The position numbers and the translations under genes are program-made. Below, in pieces: positions 19,056 to 28,537 of a stretch of DNA of 64,000 bases. This DNA comes from Rhodobacteraceae bacterium M382. GTDB lineage: Bacteria > Pseudomonadota > Alphaproteobacteria > Rhodobacterales > Rhodobacteraceae. The stretch spans positions 4,346,501 to 4,410,500 of the forward strand of contig CP081098.1 of the NCBI GenBank assembly GCA_025141015.1. The letters run 5' to 3'. Every line of letters begins with the position of its first letter. Positions within the stretch are counted from its first letter, which is position 1. The notes below the pieces were generated by a model. The model searched no databases, was not told the origin of the DNA, and was given only the letters and a program-made list of their open reading frames with translations.

Positions 19056-20573
19056 TCAGGCCATTTCCGGCGTTTTGTCAGTGCGCAATCCCATGGACAG
19101 GCGCACGATTGCGTCTTCATTAATGTCGTCGGGGGCCAACATGCCGCTGACAGCGCCAAGGCGCATGACCATGATCCGGTCCGCCAAACCGATGAGTTCA
19201 GGCATTTCAGAGGTGATCACGATGATCGCGTGCCCCGCATCTGCCAGCCTGCGCAGGAAGGCGTAAATCTGTTGTTTGGTGCCGATGTCGATGCCACGGG
19301 TGGGTTCATCGACGATCAAGACGCGGGGCTCAGAGAGCATGACCTTCGCCAGCAGCAGCTTTTGCTGATTGCCGCCGGACATATTGCCGACCTGCACATC
19401 ACGGGTGCCCGCGCGGATATCAAATTCTGTGATTGCGTCGGTCAGGGCGGTTTCCTCGGCGCGGCGGTCAATCATGAAACCGCCGAATTTGTGCAAATTC
19501 GCCAGCGTCAGGTTTTCACGCATGCCGCGTTCCAACAACAGCCCGCGTAGCTTGCGATCTTCAGTCAAATAGCAAAGCCCCGCCTGCTGCGCGTCGCCGG
19601 GGCGTTTGAAACGGGCGGGTTTGTCAAACAAGGTAACTTTGGCAGCGGTTGCGGGGCGCAAACCTGCAAGGCCTTCCATCACTTCCGTCCGGCCAGAGCC
19701 GATCAACCCGCCGATCCCCAGGATTTCGCCCTGCCGCAAGGTGAATGACACGTCGCTTGCAAACCCTGGCACGCTCAGATTTTCAACCTGCAATACAACA
19801 GGCGCATCCGCCGCAACGCCCGGCTTGGTGGGATAGAGATCAGACACATCGCGACCCACCATTGCGGTGGCCATGGCATCCTCGCTCATCTCAGAGGTCG
19901 CGCCAGAATGCACAACATCGCCGTCGCGCATGATCGTTATGTAGTCCGAAATCGCGGCGACCTCATCAAGCTTATGCGAGGTAAACAAGATCGCTGTGCC
20001 CGCCGCGCGCAGGGCTGCGACTTGTTTGAACAACACGTCTGTCTCGCGGTTGGTCAGCACGGCGGTCGGTTCGTCCATGATCAAGACCCGCGCGTCGCGC
20101 GACAGAGCCTTGGCAATTTCGACCATCTGCTTTTCTGAATTGGACAGCCCAGAAACAAGCGCGTCAGGCGACACATCGCAGGCAACACGGGTCAGGTATT
20201 CCTTTGTGCGGCGTCGCATTTCAGCTTTGTCGAGCAGCGGTCCGCGTTTCAACTCCCGCCCCAGAAAGATATTTTGTTCAACGGTCAACTGTTCGGCGAG
20301 GTTGAACTCCTGATGGATCATCACGATCCCCGCCGCTTCGCCGTCTTGCAGGCTGCCGAACTGCGCGGGGTGCCCTTCAAACAGGACATCGCCCTGTGTG
20401 GGCGGCTGATAACCCGCCAAAATCTTCATCGTCGTGGATTTACCCGCCCCGTTTTCGCCAATCAGCGCATGTACGCTGCCAGCATGCAGCGCAAGATTTA
20501 CGCCATGCAGCACTTCGACAGGACCGAAGCTTTTGCTGACATCTTGCAGTGCGACAAGGGGGCGGGTCGTCAT
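19056..20573 (-). CDS. Sugar ABC transporter ATPase (two nucleotide-binding domains)
   Basis: A 505-residue RbsA/XylG-type ATPase. The first domain has Walker A GENGAGKST, the degenerate signature LSNSEKQMVEIAKAL and Walker B VLIMDEPTAVLT. The second has the usual degenerate Walker A LIGSGRTEV, a signature MSGGNQQKLLLAKV and Walker B VLIVDEPTRGIDIG. ATG 20573 overlaps the TGA of the preceding dehydrogenase gene (ATGA), which fixes the start over a GTG 12 bp earlier. Confidence 0.93.
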   Translation of the reverse strand: MTTRPLVALQDVSKSFGPVEVLHGVNLALHAGSVHALIGENGAGKSTTMKILAGYQPPTQGDVLFEGHPAQFGSLQDGEAAGIVMIHQEFNLAEQLTVEQNIFLGRELKRGPLLDKAEMRRRTKEYLTRVACDVSPDALVSGLSNSEKQMVEIAKALSRDARVLIMDEPTAVLTNRETDVLFKQVAALRAAGTAILFTSHKLDEVAAISDYITIMRDGDVVHSGATSEMSEDAMATAMVGRDVSDLYPTKPGVAADAPVVLQVENLSVPGFASDVSFTLRQGEILGIGGLIGSGRTEVMEGLAGLRPATAAKVTLFDKPARFKRPGDAQQAGLCYLTEDRKLRGLLLERGMRENLTLANLHKFGGFMIDRRAEETALTDAITEFDIRAGTRDVQVGNMSGGNQQKLLLAKVMLSEPRVLIVDEPTRGIDIGTKQQIYAFLRRLADAGHAIIVITSEMPELIGLADRIMVMRLGAVSGMLAPDDINEDAIVRLSMGLRTDKTPEMA

Positions 20574-21706
20574 AGGGTTGTCCACGCCGCGTTGCCCGCC
20601 GACGACGTGACGCAGGCGGTGATGAACCGCATTCCGTCGATGCCCGCCGAGATTCCGGGAAGGATGCCCATGGCTTTGGCGCGGTCTGTGCCATTTTGAG
20701 TTGCGCGGATCGCGTCCGCTGCCTCGTTATAGATCGTCGCAAACCCTTCAAGGTAGCCCTCAGGGTGACCGCCGGGGATGCGGCTGACGGCTTGGGATGC
20801 TTCAGTGGCACCCGCACCATTGCGCGTCAGCAAGCGTTTCGGTTCGCCATGCGGCGTGAACCACAGGTAGTTGGGGTCTTCTTGCGCCCATTCCAACCCG
20901 CCCTTTTCGCCGTAAATCCTCAGTTTCAGCGCGTTTTCATTGCCCGGAGCCACTTGGCTCGACCACAGCATCCCACGCGCCCCGCCTTCAAAGCGCAGCA
21001 TCATATGGGCGTTGTCATCCAACGTCCGTCCCGCGCCAAAAGATTGCAGATCAGCGGCAAGGCTTTCGACCCGCAAGCCGCTGACAAAACACGCCAGATT
21101 ATGCGCATGCGTGCCGATGTCGCCAATGGACCCACCCGCGCCAGAGCGCGCCGGATCGGTGCGCCATTCCGCTTGTTTCAACCCTGCGTTTTCCATCGGC
21201 GAGGTCAGCCAATCTTGCGGGTATTCCGCTTGCACGATGCGCACCTCACCCAAGTCACCCGCAGCGATCATCTCACGCGCCTGCCGGATCATCGGATAAC
21301 CAGTGTAGTTATGGGTCAGGATGAACAGCGCCTCGGCGTCCTTCACGGCTGCCTCAAGTGCGACCGCGTCGTCCATGGTCGAGGTCAGCGGCTTGTCGCA
21401 GATCACATGGATACCGTGGGCCAAGAACGCCTTGGCCGCCGCCGCATGAACGTGATTGGGTGTGACGATAGAAACCGCCTCGATCCCGTCGTCGCGCGCG
21501 GCCTCGGCCCTGGCCATCTCCTCAAAGCTGCCGTAGGACCGTGGAATGCCAAGCGCCTGCGCACTCGCTGCGGATTTTTCAGGGGTGGAGGACAAAGCGC
21601 CAGCAACCAGTTCAAACCGGTCATCAATGCGGGACGCAATGCGGTGGACGCCACCGATAAAGGCGTCATTGCCGCCGCCAACCATGCCAAGACGAATACG
21701 GGTCAT
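20570..21706 (-). CDS. Gfo/Idh/MocA-family sugar dehydrogenase
   Basis: A 378-residue NAD(P)-dependent oxidoreductase. The N-terminal Rossmann fold begins RIRLGMVGGGNDAFIGG; the catalytic-region HVICDKPLTSTMDDAVAL carries the family EKP/DKP lysine; the second half has the HAHNLACFVSG segment (GDIGTHAHNL) with the conserved His. It overlaps both neighbours by 1-4 bases, so it is cotranslated with the upstream isomerase and the transporter ATPase. The substrate is unknown; placement suggests a pentose, an inositol-like polyol or a sugar lactone route parallel to XylA. Confidence 0.85.
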   Translation of the reverse strand: MTRIRLGMVGGGNDAFIGGVHRIASRIDDRFELVAGALSSTPEKSAASAQALGIPRSYGSFEEMARAEAARDDGIEAVSIVTPNHVHAAAAKAFLAHGIHVICDKPLTSTMDDAVALEAAVKDAEALFILTHNYTGYPMIRQAREMIAAGDLGEVRIVQAEYPQDWLTSPMENAGLKQAEWRTDPARSGAGGSIGDIGTHAHNLACFVSGLRVESLAADLQSFGAGRTLDDNAHMMLRFEGGARGMLWSSQVAPGNENALKLRIYGEKGGLEWAQEDPNYLWFTPHGEPKRLLTRNGAGATEASQAVSRIPGGHPEGYLEGFATIYNEAADAIRATQNGTDRAKAMGILPGISAGIDGMRFITACVTSSAGNAAWTTL

Positions 21707-22761
21707 CAGTCGATCCCCAACATTTTACGGTTTGCAGCGTCGTCTGTGCCGCCATCTGCGAAATCATCAAAGGCGCGTTCAGTGACGCGGATGATGTGGT
21801 CTTTGACGAACTGCGCCCCTTCGCGTGCGCCGTCTTCCGGGTGCTTCAGGCAGCATTCCCATTCGACCACGGCCCAACCGTCAAAATTGTTCGCAGCCAT
21901 CTTGGAAAAGATTGCCCCAAAATCGACCTGACCATCGCCAAGGCTGCGGAAGCGGCCGGCGCGATCGACCCAAGGCTGATAGCCGGAATAGACACCTTGG
22001 CGGCCCGTGGGGTTAAACTCGGCATCTTTTACGTGGAACAATTTGATCCGGTCTTTGTAGATGTCGATATTGTCGAGATAGTCCATACATTGCAGCACAT
22101 AATGGCTGGGATCATACAGCATGTTGCAGCGGGCGTGATTGTCGACACGCTCCAAAAACATCTCAAAGGTAACGCCATCGTGCAGGTCTTCACCCGGGTG
22201 GATTTCGTAGCAAATGTTGACGTCATTGTCTTCGGCGTGGTCCAAAATGGGCCGCCAGCGTCGCGCCAGTTCGTCAAACGCTGCCTCAATCAAACCCGCT
22301 GGCCGCTGCGGCCATGGATAAACGTATGGCCACGCCAACGCTCCGGAAAATGACACATGGTTCTTGATCCCCATGTTGTTGGACGCAGAAATCGCCATCA
22401 TCATTTGATCCACAGCCCATTCCTGGCGGGCCTTGGGATTGTTGTGAACAGAAGAGTCCGCAAAGCCGTCAAAGGCTGTGTCATATGCAGGATGCACCGC
22501 GACCAGCTGACCCTGCAAATGGGTCGAAAGCTCGGTGACCTCAACGCCGTTCTCTTGCGCTTTGCCCTTGAATTCATCGCAATAATCTTTGCTGGATGCC
22601 GCTTTGGCCAAGTCAATCAAACGCGCATCCCAACTGGGCACCTGTACGCCCTTATATCCGCAATCCGCCGCCCATTTGGTGATGCTATCCCAAGAGTTGA
22701 ATGGGGCTTCATCGCTTGCAAATTGGGCTAGGAATAGCGCCGGTCCTTTGATGGTTTTCAT
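21706..22761 (-). CDS. Sugar phosphate isomerase/epimerase (xylose isomerase-like TIM barrel)
   Basis: A 351-residue AP_endonuc_2-type TIM-barrel protein. Metal-binding residues typical of the fold are visible in NICYEIHPGEDLHDG (Glu), NMLYDPSHYVLQCMDYL (Asp, His) and FHVKDAEF (His, Asp), with a final Glu in WAVVEWECCLKHPEDGAREG. ATG 22761 follows GGAGGAAGACC; the frame is open further upstream but runs across xylA DNA. It is paired with the Gfo/Idh gene (TGATG overlap), a common pairing in sugar catabolic operons. The exact reaction is unknown. Confidence 0.85.
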   Translation of the reverse strand: MKTIKGPALFLAQFASDEAPFNSWDSITKWAADCGYKGVQVPSWDARLIDLAKAASSKDYCDEFKGKAQENGVEVTELSTHLQGQLVAVHPAYDTAFDGFADSSVHNNPKARQEWAVDQMMMAISASNNMGIKNHVSFSGALAWPYVYPWPQRPAGLIEAAFDELARRWRPILDHAEDNDVNICYEIHPGEDLHDGVTFEMFLERVDNHARCNMLYDPSHYVLQCMDYLDNIDIYKDRIKLFHVKDAEFNPTGRQGVYSGYQPWVDRAGRFRSLGDGQVDFGAIFSKMAANNFDGWAVVEWECCLKHPEDGAREGAQFVKDHIIRVTERAFDDFADGGTDDAANRKMLGID

Positions 22762-22780
22762 GGTCTTCCTCCCTGTCCGC

Positions 22781-24076
22781 TTACACAAAGCGATTGACGA
22801 TATTCTCCAAGATTTCCTGACGACCCGAACGCGGTTGCGGGTCGATGGGATCGGACGCAACTTGCGCTGCAATGGTGGCCAGATCACTGTCGAGCAACGT
22901 TTTACCGCCCGCGCTATCCCATCCGGCGTAACGCGCATTGCGCATTTCTTCCAATGTGCCGTCTTCGAGCATTGCGTGCGCCGCCTTAAAGCCCCGCGCG
23001 CAGACATCCATCGCCCCTGCGTGCGCCGCGATAAGGTCAACTGGGTCCAAGGATTGCCTGCGCAGCTTGGAGTCAAAATTTGTGCCACCAGTGGTGAAGC
23101 CACCCGCCTTGAGCACCTCGTAATAGGCCAAGGTAACCTCGGGGGCATTGTTGGGGAACTGATCGGTATCCCAGCCCGATTGGTAGTCGTTGCGGTTCAT
23201 ATCGATGGAACCAAAGATGCCAAGCGACGACGCCAGCGCCAGTTCGTGCTCAAAAGAGTGACCGGCAAGGATCGCGTGGCCTTGCTCAATGTTCATCTGA
23301 ACTTCACCTTCCAGGCCAAATTCTTTGAGGAACCCGTAGACCGTCGCCACGTCGAAATCATATTGATGCTTGGACGGTTCTTGCGGTTTCGGCTCAACCA
23401 AGATCGCGCCTTTGAAGCCGATCTTATGTTTGTACTCGACCGCCATCTGCAAGAACCGGCCCGCTTGCTGGCGTTCACGTTTCAGATCCGTGTTCAGCAG
23501 GGTCTCGTACCCTTCACGCCCGCCCCAAAGCACATAGTTCTCGCCGCCCAGCTTATGCGTGGCATCCATGCAGGCTTTGACCGTCGCCGCTGACCACGCG
23601 AAAATCTCAGGATCAGGGTTGGTGGCGGCACCGGACATAAAGCGGCGGTGGCTGAACAGGTTCGCCGTGCCCCACAAAAGCTTTGTCTTTGATGTCTGCA
23701 TCTTGGTGCCGAAATAATCGATGATCTCTTCGAAATTCCGCAGGCTCTCGGCAAAGCTATCGCCCTCGGGGCGGATATCGGCATCGTGCCAGCAAAAGAA
23801 TGGGACGTTCAGCAAATCGAACATCTCAAACGCGACGTCGGCCTTCATTTTCGCCAAGTCCATCGTGTCGCCAAACCAAGGCCGCTGGAATGTCTCGGCG
23901 CCAAACGGGTCCCCACCGGGCCAAGCGAACGAATGCCAATAGGCCACGCCAAACCGCAGGTGATCTTCCATCCGCTTACCCGCAATAACCTCGTCGGGAT
24001 TGTAGTGGCGAAACGCCAGATCGGCGCTTCCTGGTGCATAGGCCAAAGGAGAGATGTCTTTGAAAAAGTCAGTCAT
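22781..24076 (-). CDS. xylA: Xylose isomerase
   Basis: A 431-residue class II (long N-terminus) D-xylose isomerase converting D-xylose to D-xylulose with two divalent metals. Signatures: [12 protein letters not shown] (catalytic His and Asp), [35 protein letters not shown] (metal-ligand Glu) and [18 protein letters not shown], then [20 protein letters not shown]. Its start overlaps the regulator stop by 8 bases (ATGACTGA). The length is normal for the class. Confidence 0.96.
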   Translation of the reverse strand: MTDFFKDISPLAYAPGSADLAFRHYNPDEVIAGKRMEDHLRFGVAYWHSFAWPGGDPFGAETFQRPWFGDTMDLAKMKADVAFEMFDLLNVPFFCWHDADIRPEGDSFAESLRNFEEIIDYFGTKMQTSKTKLLWGTANLFSHRRFMSGAATNPDPEIFAWSAATVKACMDATHKLGGENYVLWGGREGYETLLNTDLKRERQQAGRFLQMAVEYKHKIGFKGAILVEPKPQEPSKHQYDFDVATVYGFLKEFGLEGEVQMNIEQGHAILAGHSFEHELALASSLGIFGSIDMNRNDYQSGWDTDQFPNNAPEVTLAYYEVLKAGGFTTGGTNFDSKLRRQSLDPVDLIAAHAGAMDVCARGFKAAHAMLEDGTLEEMRNARYAGWDSAGGKTLLDSDLATIAAQVASDPIDPQPRSGRQEILENIVNRFV

Positions 24077-25133
24077 TTATCTTGGCTTTCGTCATATCGG
24101 TCAGGGGGTCGGCAGGCAGATTATCCCGCACGTAAATTGTCGGCATCAGGCCAGGCATCGGCGGCAAGTCGCGGTTATCGATTAAGGCGCGCAAAACGGT
24201 GAAGGCGCGACTGATTTCAACGTCGGGGCGCTGGTCGATCACTAAGTCAATCAAGCCGTCTTGCAGCGCTTGCCGGGAATGGGCGACCAATTCATGAACG
24301 ACACAGAACGGCCGCCGCGACTGTGCCGCACCGATCGCTTGCACAAGCCCGCTGTTACCAGCCCCCACGTTATAAACAGCAGTGGTCTCGGGCTTACCCG
24401 TCAGAACCGCGTTGGTTTGCGACAACAAGACAGCCGCGTCATCTTTGGTCATGATGGGGTCGCACACAGTGATATGCGGGTAATCTTTCGCAATGACCTC
24501 GCAAAAACCTTGCAAACGTTCGACGTGGTCGCGGGCGTCCATTGAACCGGCAAACGTCTGGATTGACCCGTTGCGGCCAGCGTGGGCCATGCCGACCATC
24601 CGAGCAGCCGTACGTCCGGCGACGATATTATCGATGCCGATGTAGGCGGAGCGGAACTGCTGCGGAAGGTCTGATACCAGACCAATGACCGCCACCCCCC
24701 GCTCGCGCAGCGCCGCCAGCGGCTCTTCAAGACGCTGGCTTTGCAGCCCAACGATGGCAACCCCATCGAAGTCTTTCTTCACTAATTCGGCAATGCTGTC
24801 TTGCAAGCCCAAAACCGCAAAGGCTGGAACTTCGATTACCTCAACCCTCACGCGTTCAGCACTCAGGTGATCGGCCGTAAGCTGAATATGGTCATGGATG
24901 CGAGTAAAGAAAGCGTTTGATCCTTTCGGGATCAAGAATGCCAAGCGGTAGACGCGATTGCGCGACAAGTTCGCAGCGGCCACGTTGCGCACATAACCCA
25001 AAGCGGAGACTGCATCGCGGACTTTCTTGATGGATTTCGCGGCAACATTTCCACGATTATTTATGACCCGGTCGGCCGTGGCGTAACTGACCCCAGCAGC
25101 CTGCGCGACATCACTTAACGTCGGACTTGTCAT
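24069..25133 (-). CDS. LacI-family regulator of the xylose cassette
   Basis: A 354-residue regulator. The N-terminal helix-turn-helix [20 protein letters not shown] plus hinge helix (to about 60) is followed by a periplasmic-binding-like effector domain. ATG 25133 was chosen because the HTH starts at residue 4; the upstream open frame crosses the operator-like repeat. It is the first gene of the minus-strand cassette and overlaps xylA, so it is likely autoregulated with it. By position the effector is probably xylose or xylulose. Confidence 0.88.
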   Translation of the reverse strand: MTSPTLSDVAQAAGVSYATADRVINNRGNVAAKSIKKVRDAVSALGYVRNVAAANLSRNRVYRLAFLIPKGSNAFFTRIHDHIQLTADHLSAERVRVEVIEVPAFAVLGLQDSIAELVKKDFDGVAIVGLQSQRLEEPLAALRERGVAVIGLVSDLPQQFRSAYIGIDNIVAGRTAARMVGMAHAGRNGSIQTFAGSMDARDHVERLQGFCEVIAKDYPHITVCDPIMTKDDAAVLLSQTNAVLTGKPETTAVYNVGAGNSGLVQAIGAAQSRRPFCVVHELVAHSRQALQDGLIDLVIDQRPDVEISRAFTVLRALIDNRDLPPMPGLMPTIYVRDNLPADPLTDMTKAKIND

Positions 25134-25190
25134 GCTTCCTCCCCTCGCAACGAATCTCCCAATCGCCGCAGTGCCCCCATCAAAGGCGTC

Positions 25191-25235
25191 AAAATGCCAT
25201 ACGTCAATCATTTTTTGATAGACGTATGGCATTTT
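25191..25235. promoter_or_regulatory. Perfect 15-bp inverted repeat upstream of the xylose regulator
   Basis: AAAATGCCATACGTC (25191-25205) and its exact complement (25221-25235) flank a 15-bp spacer that itself has ATCA-TTTTT-TGAT symmetry. The element ends 58 bp before the regulator start, in the presumed promoter. It fits a regulator-binding site; on the plus strand it also resembles a hairpin followed by T residues. Confidence 0.6.
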
Positions 25236-25766
25236 TCGAGTCGTACCTAATTCGGCGTGGCGGCCTTCGGGTATCATTAAGATTTGCACGGGACTTACGC
25301 TGATGATCTGCTTCGGATCCACCCCGGCATTCTGGTGTCAAAGCGCAAGAAAGACGTTCAAATCAGAACGCGCTTTAGTCACTCGTCCCACTTCGACAAG
25401 ATTGCCTCCACAGGCTTCGCGTGACCCCTAAAGTACTGGAGAAAACCAAATGCATCCAATCTCGAACCGACCTTCATCTTGATAAACTCTGAATGCCCGC
25501 GTTTAAGGAATTTCCCGACAACAACTTTGCCTGCGACATGTGGGTTTGAGATCAAGCGCTACTGGTCAGTTTGAACGTCTGCTTTGGTGAAAAATACTGC
25601 ACTGCCAAACATTCATCGCCGTGGTTGCAAGAGAATGCTGCGTCAGCAATAGCCGCACGTGCACAAGTCCGCTTCGTTCCGCATTGCAGCCATTGACCAA
25701 CCGCTATGCTTGGCGTTCGACCCAGCAGCGAACGGTGCGATACTCTGATGTCCTCTCAGCAGCCAC
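25236..25766. other. 531-bp gene-free stretch at the edge of the xylose cassette
   Basis: Between the regulator promoter and an EamA gene lies DNA without a convincing coding sequence. Its base composition is intermediate. It could be the remains of an element or a degraded gene at the cassette boundary; I recognise no transposase or terminal repeat. Confidence 0.4.
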
Positions 25767-26651
25767 TCACCCGCGCGCGCGTCTCCGAAACAACCGCCCA
25801 TCGATCAACAGCAACCCGATCAGGATCGCCCCCATCCCCATCAGATGCTCTGGCAACAATTGCTCGTTCAACACCCAGGTGCCCAGCACCAACGCCGACA
25901 CCGGCGCGATCAGGGTCGGCATGGTGATGTTGGTGGGCCCCACCTTGGGCAACACCCAATAGAACACGATGAACGCCGCCGAGGTCAGCACAAACCCGAT
26001 CACACACAGCGCCGCCCAGGTTTCCAGCTTTGTGATCACCGGCATTCCTTCCATCCACAACGCCAATGGCGCAATCGACACCGTCGCGCCACTCAGCGCC
26101 AGCGCCACCATGACCACAGGTTCCAGATCGCGGAAATATCGGGCGAAATTGACCGAGAACGCATAACAGACCGGCGCGCACAGCGTCATCAGAACCGCCC
26201 ACAGCGCCGAGTCGCCACCGCTCCCGATGACCGGCAATGACAACACGACGATCCCGGCAAACCCAAACAGAACCCCCAGCGACTTCAACACCGTCGCCCG
26301 GTCGCTGCCCGGCCAGAAATGGGACACCAACACCGCAAATGCCGGTGTGGTCGCATTCACGATCCCGGCCACGCCGCTGGCGATATACTGCTGGCCCAGC
26401 GCATAGAACGCAAAAGGTGCCGCATAGCTGAGCGCCCCGAACCCCAGCAATGCCCAGGCCCTGCGCCACCCGATCTGCACGGTCTTGCCCGTGGCCAGCA
26501 CATAGACCCAACATCCCAGCGCCCCAAAGGCGACCCGCCCCATCGACACCGACAGCGGCCCCAGCTCACGCAACAGGATTTCATTGAACATGAATGACAT
26601 GCCCCAGCCGATTCCCAAAACGGCAATCACCAGCCAGTATTTCAACGCCAT
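25767..26651 (-). CDS. EamA/DMT-family transporter
   Basis: A 294-residue inner-membrane protein with ten predicted hydrophobic helices in two EamA repeats, typical of the RhaT/YdcZ drug/metabolite exporter superfamily. It starts MALKYWLVIAVLGIGWGMSF after a CAGGAGA site; the second repeat starts around MTLCAPVCYAFSVNFARYF. The substrate is unknown. It is a lone minus-strand gene divergent from the Nudix gene. Confidence 0.85.
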   Translation of the reverse strand: MALKYWLVIAVLGIGWGMSFMFNEILLRELGPLSVSMGRVAFGALGCWVYVLATGKTVQIGWRRAWALLGFGALSYAAPFAFYALGQQYIASGVAGIVNATTPAFAVLVSHFWPGSDRATVLKSLGVLFGFAGIVVLSLPVIGSGGDSALWAVLMTLCAPVCYAFSVNFARYFRDLEPVVMVALALSGATVSIAPLALWMEGMPVITKLETWAALCVIGFVLTSAAFIVFYWVLPKVGPTNITMPTLIAPVSALVLGTWVLNEQLLPEHLMGMGAILIGLLLIDGRLFRRRARG

Positions 26652-26780
26652 GTTCGGTCTCCTGGGGATACAACCCGGCGATTTGCACAGAACACCGGTG
26701 CGATGTCGATCAAATTCTTGCACTTACCCCCGCGCTCGGCGTACACCAGCGACATTATTTTTATGTTCTGGATCCATGTC

Positions 26781-27200
26781 ATGGCGGATTTTGCCTGCGC
26801 TCTCATTGTACACGATCGTCGACTCTTGCTCGGGCAACGGTCGGCACACCGTCGCAATCGTGCCGACAAATGGGACGTGATTGGCGGCATGGCCGAAGCT
26901 GGCGAAGATCTGCACAGCGCCCTGACCCGCGAACTGGCCGAAGAGGTCGGGATTGTCCCCCTCTCGCAACGCTATTTTGCCACGATCGAACAGCAACCGA
27001 CCGACTCCTGCTTTCACTATTTCGTGGTGGATCAATGGCAGGGCACCCCAACCATTCGCAACCAGGAACACAGCCAACTGATGTGGTACCTGTTTTCCGA
27101 TGCCGCGCAGCTGCCGGATCTGGCCCTGCCAGAGTATCCCGACCTGTTTCGCCGACTTGCGCGCTTTTCTTCCGGGGCCGACCCTTCTAGTTTGGGCTGA
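26781..27200 (+). CDS. Nudix hydrolase
   Basis: A 139-residue protein with a complete Nudix box GMAEAGEDLHSALTRELAEEVGI, here split for reference as GMAEAGE then RELAEEVGI (G-x5-E-x7-RE-x2-EE-x-G). It hydrolyses a nucleoside diphosphate linked to another group; the substrate is not predictable. The start is uncertain: ATG 26781 begins just before the first strand (MADFACALIVHDRRLLLGQR), but ATG 26763 or an upstream codon is possible and no strong ribosome site is seen. Its TGA overlaps the ArsR start (TGATG). Confidence 0.85.
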   Translation: MADFACALIVHDRRLLLGQRSAHRRNRADKWDVIGGMAEAGEDLHSALTRELAEEVGIVPLSQRYFATIEQQPTDSCFHYFVVDQWQGTPTIRNQEHSQLMWYLFSDAAQLPDLALPEYPDLFRRLARFSSGADPSSLG

Positions 27201-27532
27201 TGTCCCACGAACTCGACACTGTCTTTGCTGCTTTGGCCGACCCGACCCGGCGTGCCATTCTGACCATGCTTCTCGAAGATGACATGGCCGTCACCGATGT
27301 GGCCGAACCGTTCGAAATGTCGCTGGCGGCAATTTCCAAACACCTGATGATCCTGACCCGCGCCGGGTTGATCGCCCAGGAAAAACGCGGCCGGGTCAAA
27401 TGGTGCAAACTGCAACCTGACGCCATGCGCGCGACCAGCGTCTGGATGCAGGGCTTTGGCCAGTTCGAACCGGTCCATCTGGATGCGTTTGAACGGTTTC
27501 TGGCCACCGAACTCAGCGAGCCCGAGACCTGA
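27200..27532 (+). CDS. ArsR-family HTH regulator
   Basis: A 110-residue winged-helix protein. The pattern ALADPTRRAILTMLLEDD, then FEMSLAAISKHLMILTRAGL and EKRGRVKWCKLQPDAM, is that of the non-metal ArsR subgroup often coupled to SRPBCC or other small genes. It lacks a clear CxC metal site. It is translationally coupled to the Nudix gene (TGATG), suggesting a small two-gene operon. Confidence 0.88.
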   Translation: MSHELDTVFAALADPTRRAILTMLLEDDMAVTDVAEPFEMSLAAISKHLMILTRAGLIAQEKRGRVKWCKLQPDAMRATSVWMQGFGQFEPVHLDAFERFLATELSEPET

Positions 27533-27634
27533 AACCACGGTTGACACGCCGCCCCCGGAGCTGACCCTGACGCTAACCCTGACCCTGGCCGCCGGCTCTG
27601 CTCCCGGTACCCAGCATCGCCCCTTTGGCCCCGA

Positions 27635-28537
27635 TTATCCGCGCTGAAGCTTTGCGCGCCCGCTGCCCTCCAGCAGCATCACCAGGGCGACAACCGTCAT
27701 CACGATCCCGACCAATACCAGCCCGTTGGGCACACCGTTGCCCAGCGCGATTTCCCACAGGATCACCCAGCTGGGCACCAGATAGGTATAGGCCATCACT
27801 TTGGCCGATGGCAGGTTCATCGCCGCGAATTGCAGCAACACGAATGACGCCGCCGTGGCGAACACCACCAGATAGGCCAAACCGATCCACACGATCCCGG
27901 GCAGCCCCATCCAATCGGTGGCCCGGATGTCATGCCAGCCATAGATGGTCAGCAAAACGCCCCCCGCCACCAAGGTACCAAAGGTAAACACCACCGGGCT
28001 TTCCCCGCGGTTCAGCTTGCGCACCATCGGCGTATAGATCGCGTGGCTGGCGCAGCCGACGAAATAGATGATCTCGCCCTGCCCGACCTTGAACTCCATC
28101 AGCGCCGCCAGATCCGCACGAAAAATCACCCACAGCGCCCCCGCCCCGCCAATCGCCAACGCCAGCGCCATGCGCGGGGTGGTGATCTGGCGCAACAGGA
28201 ACCAGCCGACGATACCGCTCATCACCGGGGTCAGGGTGAACACCGCCGCCGCGCTGACTGGGGGTGCGGTTTTCAGCCCGTAAAACATCAGCACGAAATA
28301 GGCCGCAAACAGCCCCCCCAGCACCAGATACCGCCAGGGCGCGGCAAAATCCTGCCGTTTCAGCCCCTTTGTCATCATCGCCGCCAACCCGATGACAATC
28401 GCCGCCAACCCGAACCGCACCGCGGTCAGCGCCTCGGGTGCGATTTCATTGGCCACCATGGACCCCAACGAAAACGACCCCGCCACCAGCGAGGAGAAGA
28501 TCAGCATCGCCAGATGCCCACGCAGCTCAGGTGTCAA
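27635..28537 (-). CDS. EamA/DMT-family transporter
   Basis: A 300-residue ten-helix membrane protein with two EamA repeats, beginning around LAMLIFSSLVAGSFSLGSMV. I propose TTG 28537 as the start: it overlaps the TGA of the upstream LysR gene (TTGA) and has AAGGAG 8 bases before it, inside the LysR coding end. A GTG at 28546 is the alternative. Translational coupling to LysR suggests this exporter belongs to that regulator's operon. The substrate is unknown. Confidence 0.82.
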   Translation of the reverse strand: MTPELRGHLAMLIFSSLVAGSFSLGSMVANEIAPEALTAVRFGLAAIVIGLAAMMTKGLKRQDFAAPWRYLVLGGLFAAYFVLMFYGLKTAPPVSAAAVFTLTPVMSGIVGWFLLRQITTPRMALALAIGGAGALWVIFRADLAALMEFKVGQGEIIYFVGCASHAIYTPMVRKLNRGESPVVFTFGTLVAGGVLLTIYGWHDIRATDWMGLPGIVWIGLAYLVVFATAASFVLLQFAAMNLPSAKVMAYTYLVPSWVILWEIALGNGVPNGLVLVGIVMTVVALVMLLEGSGRAKLQRG

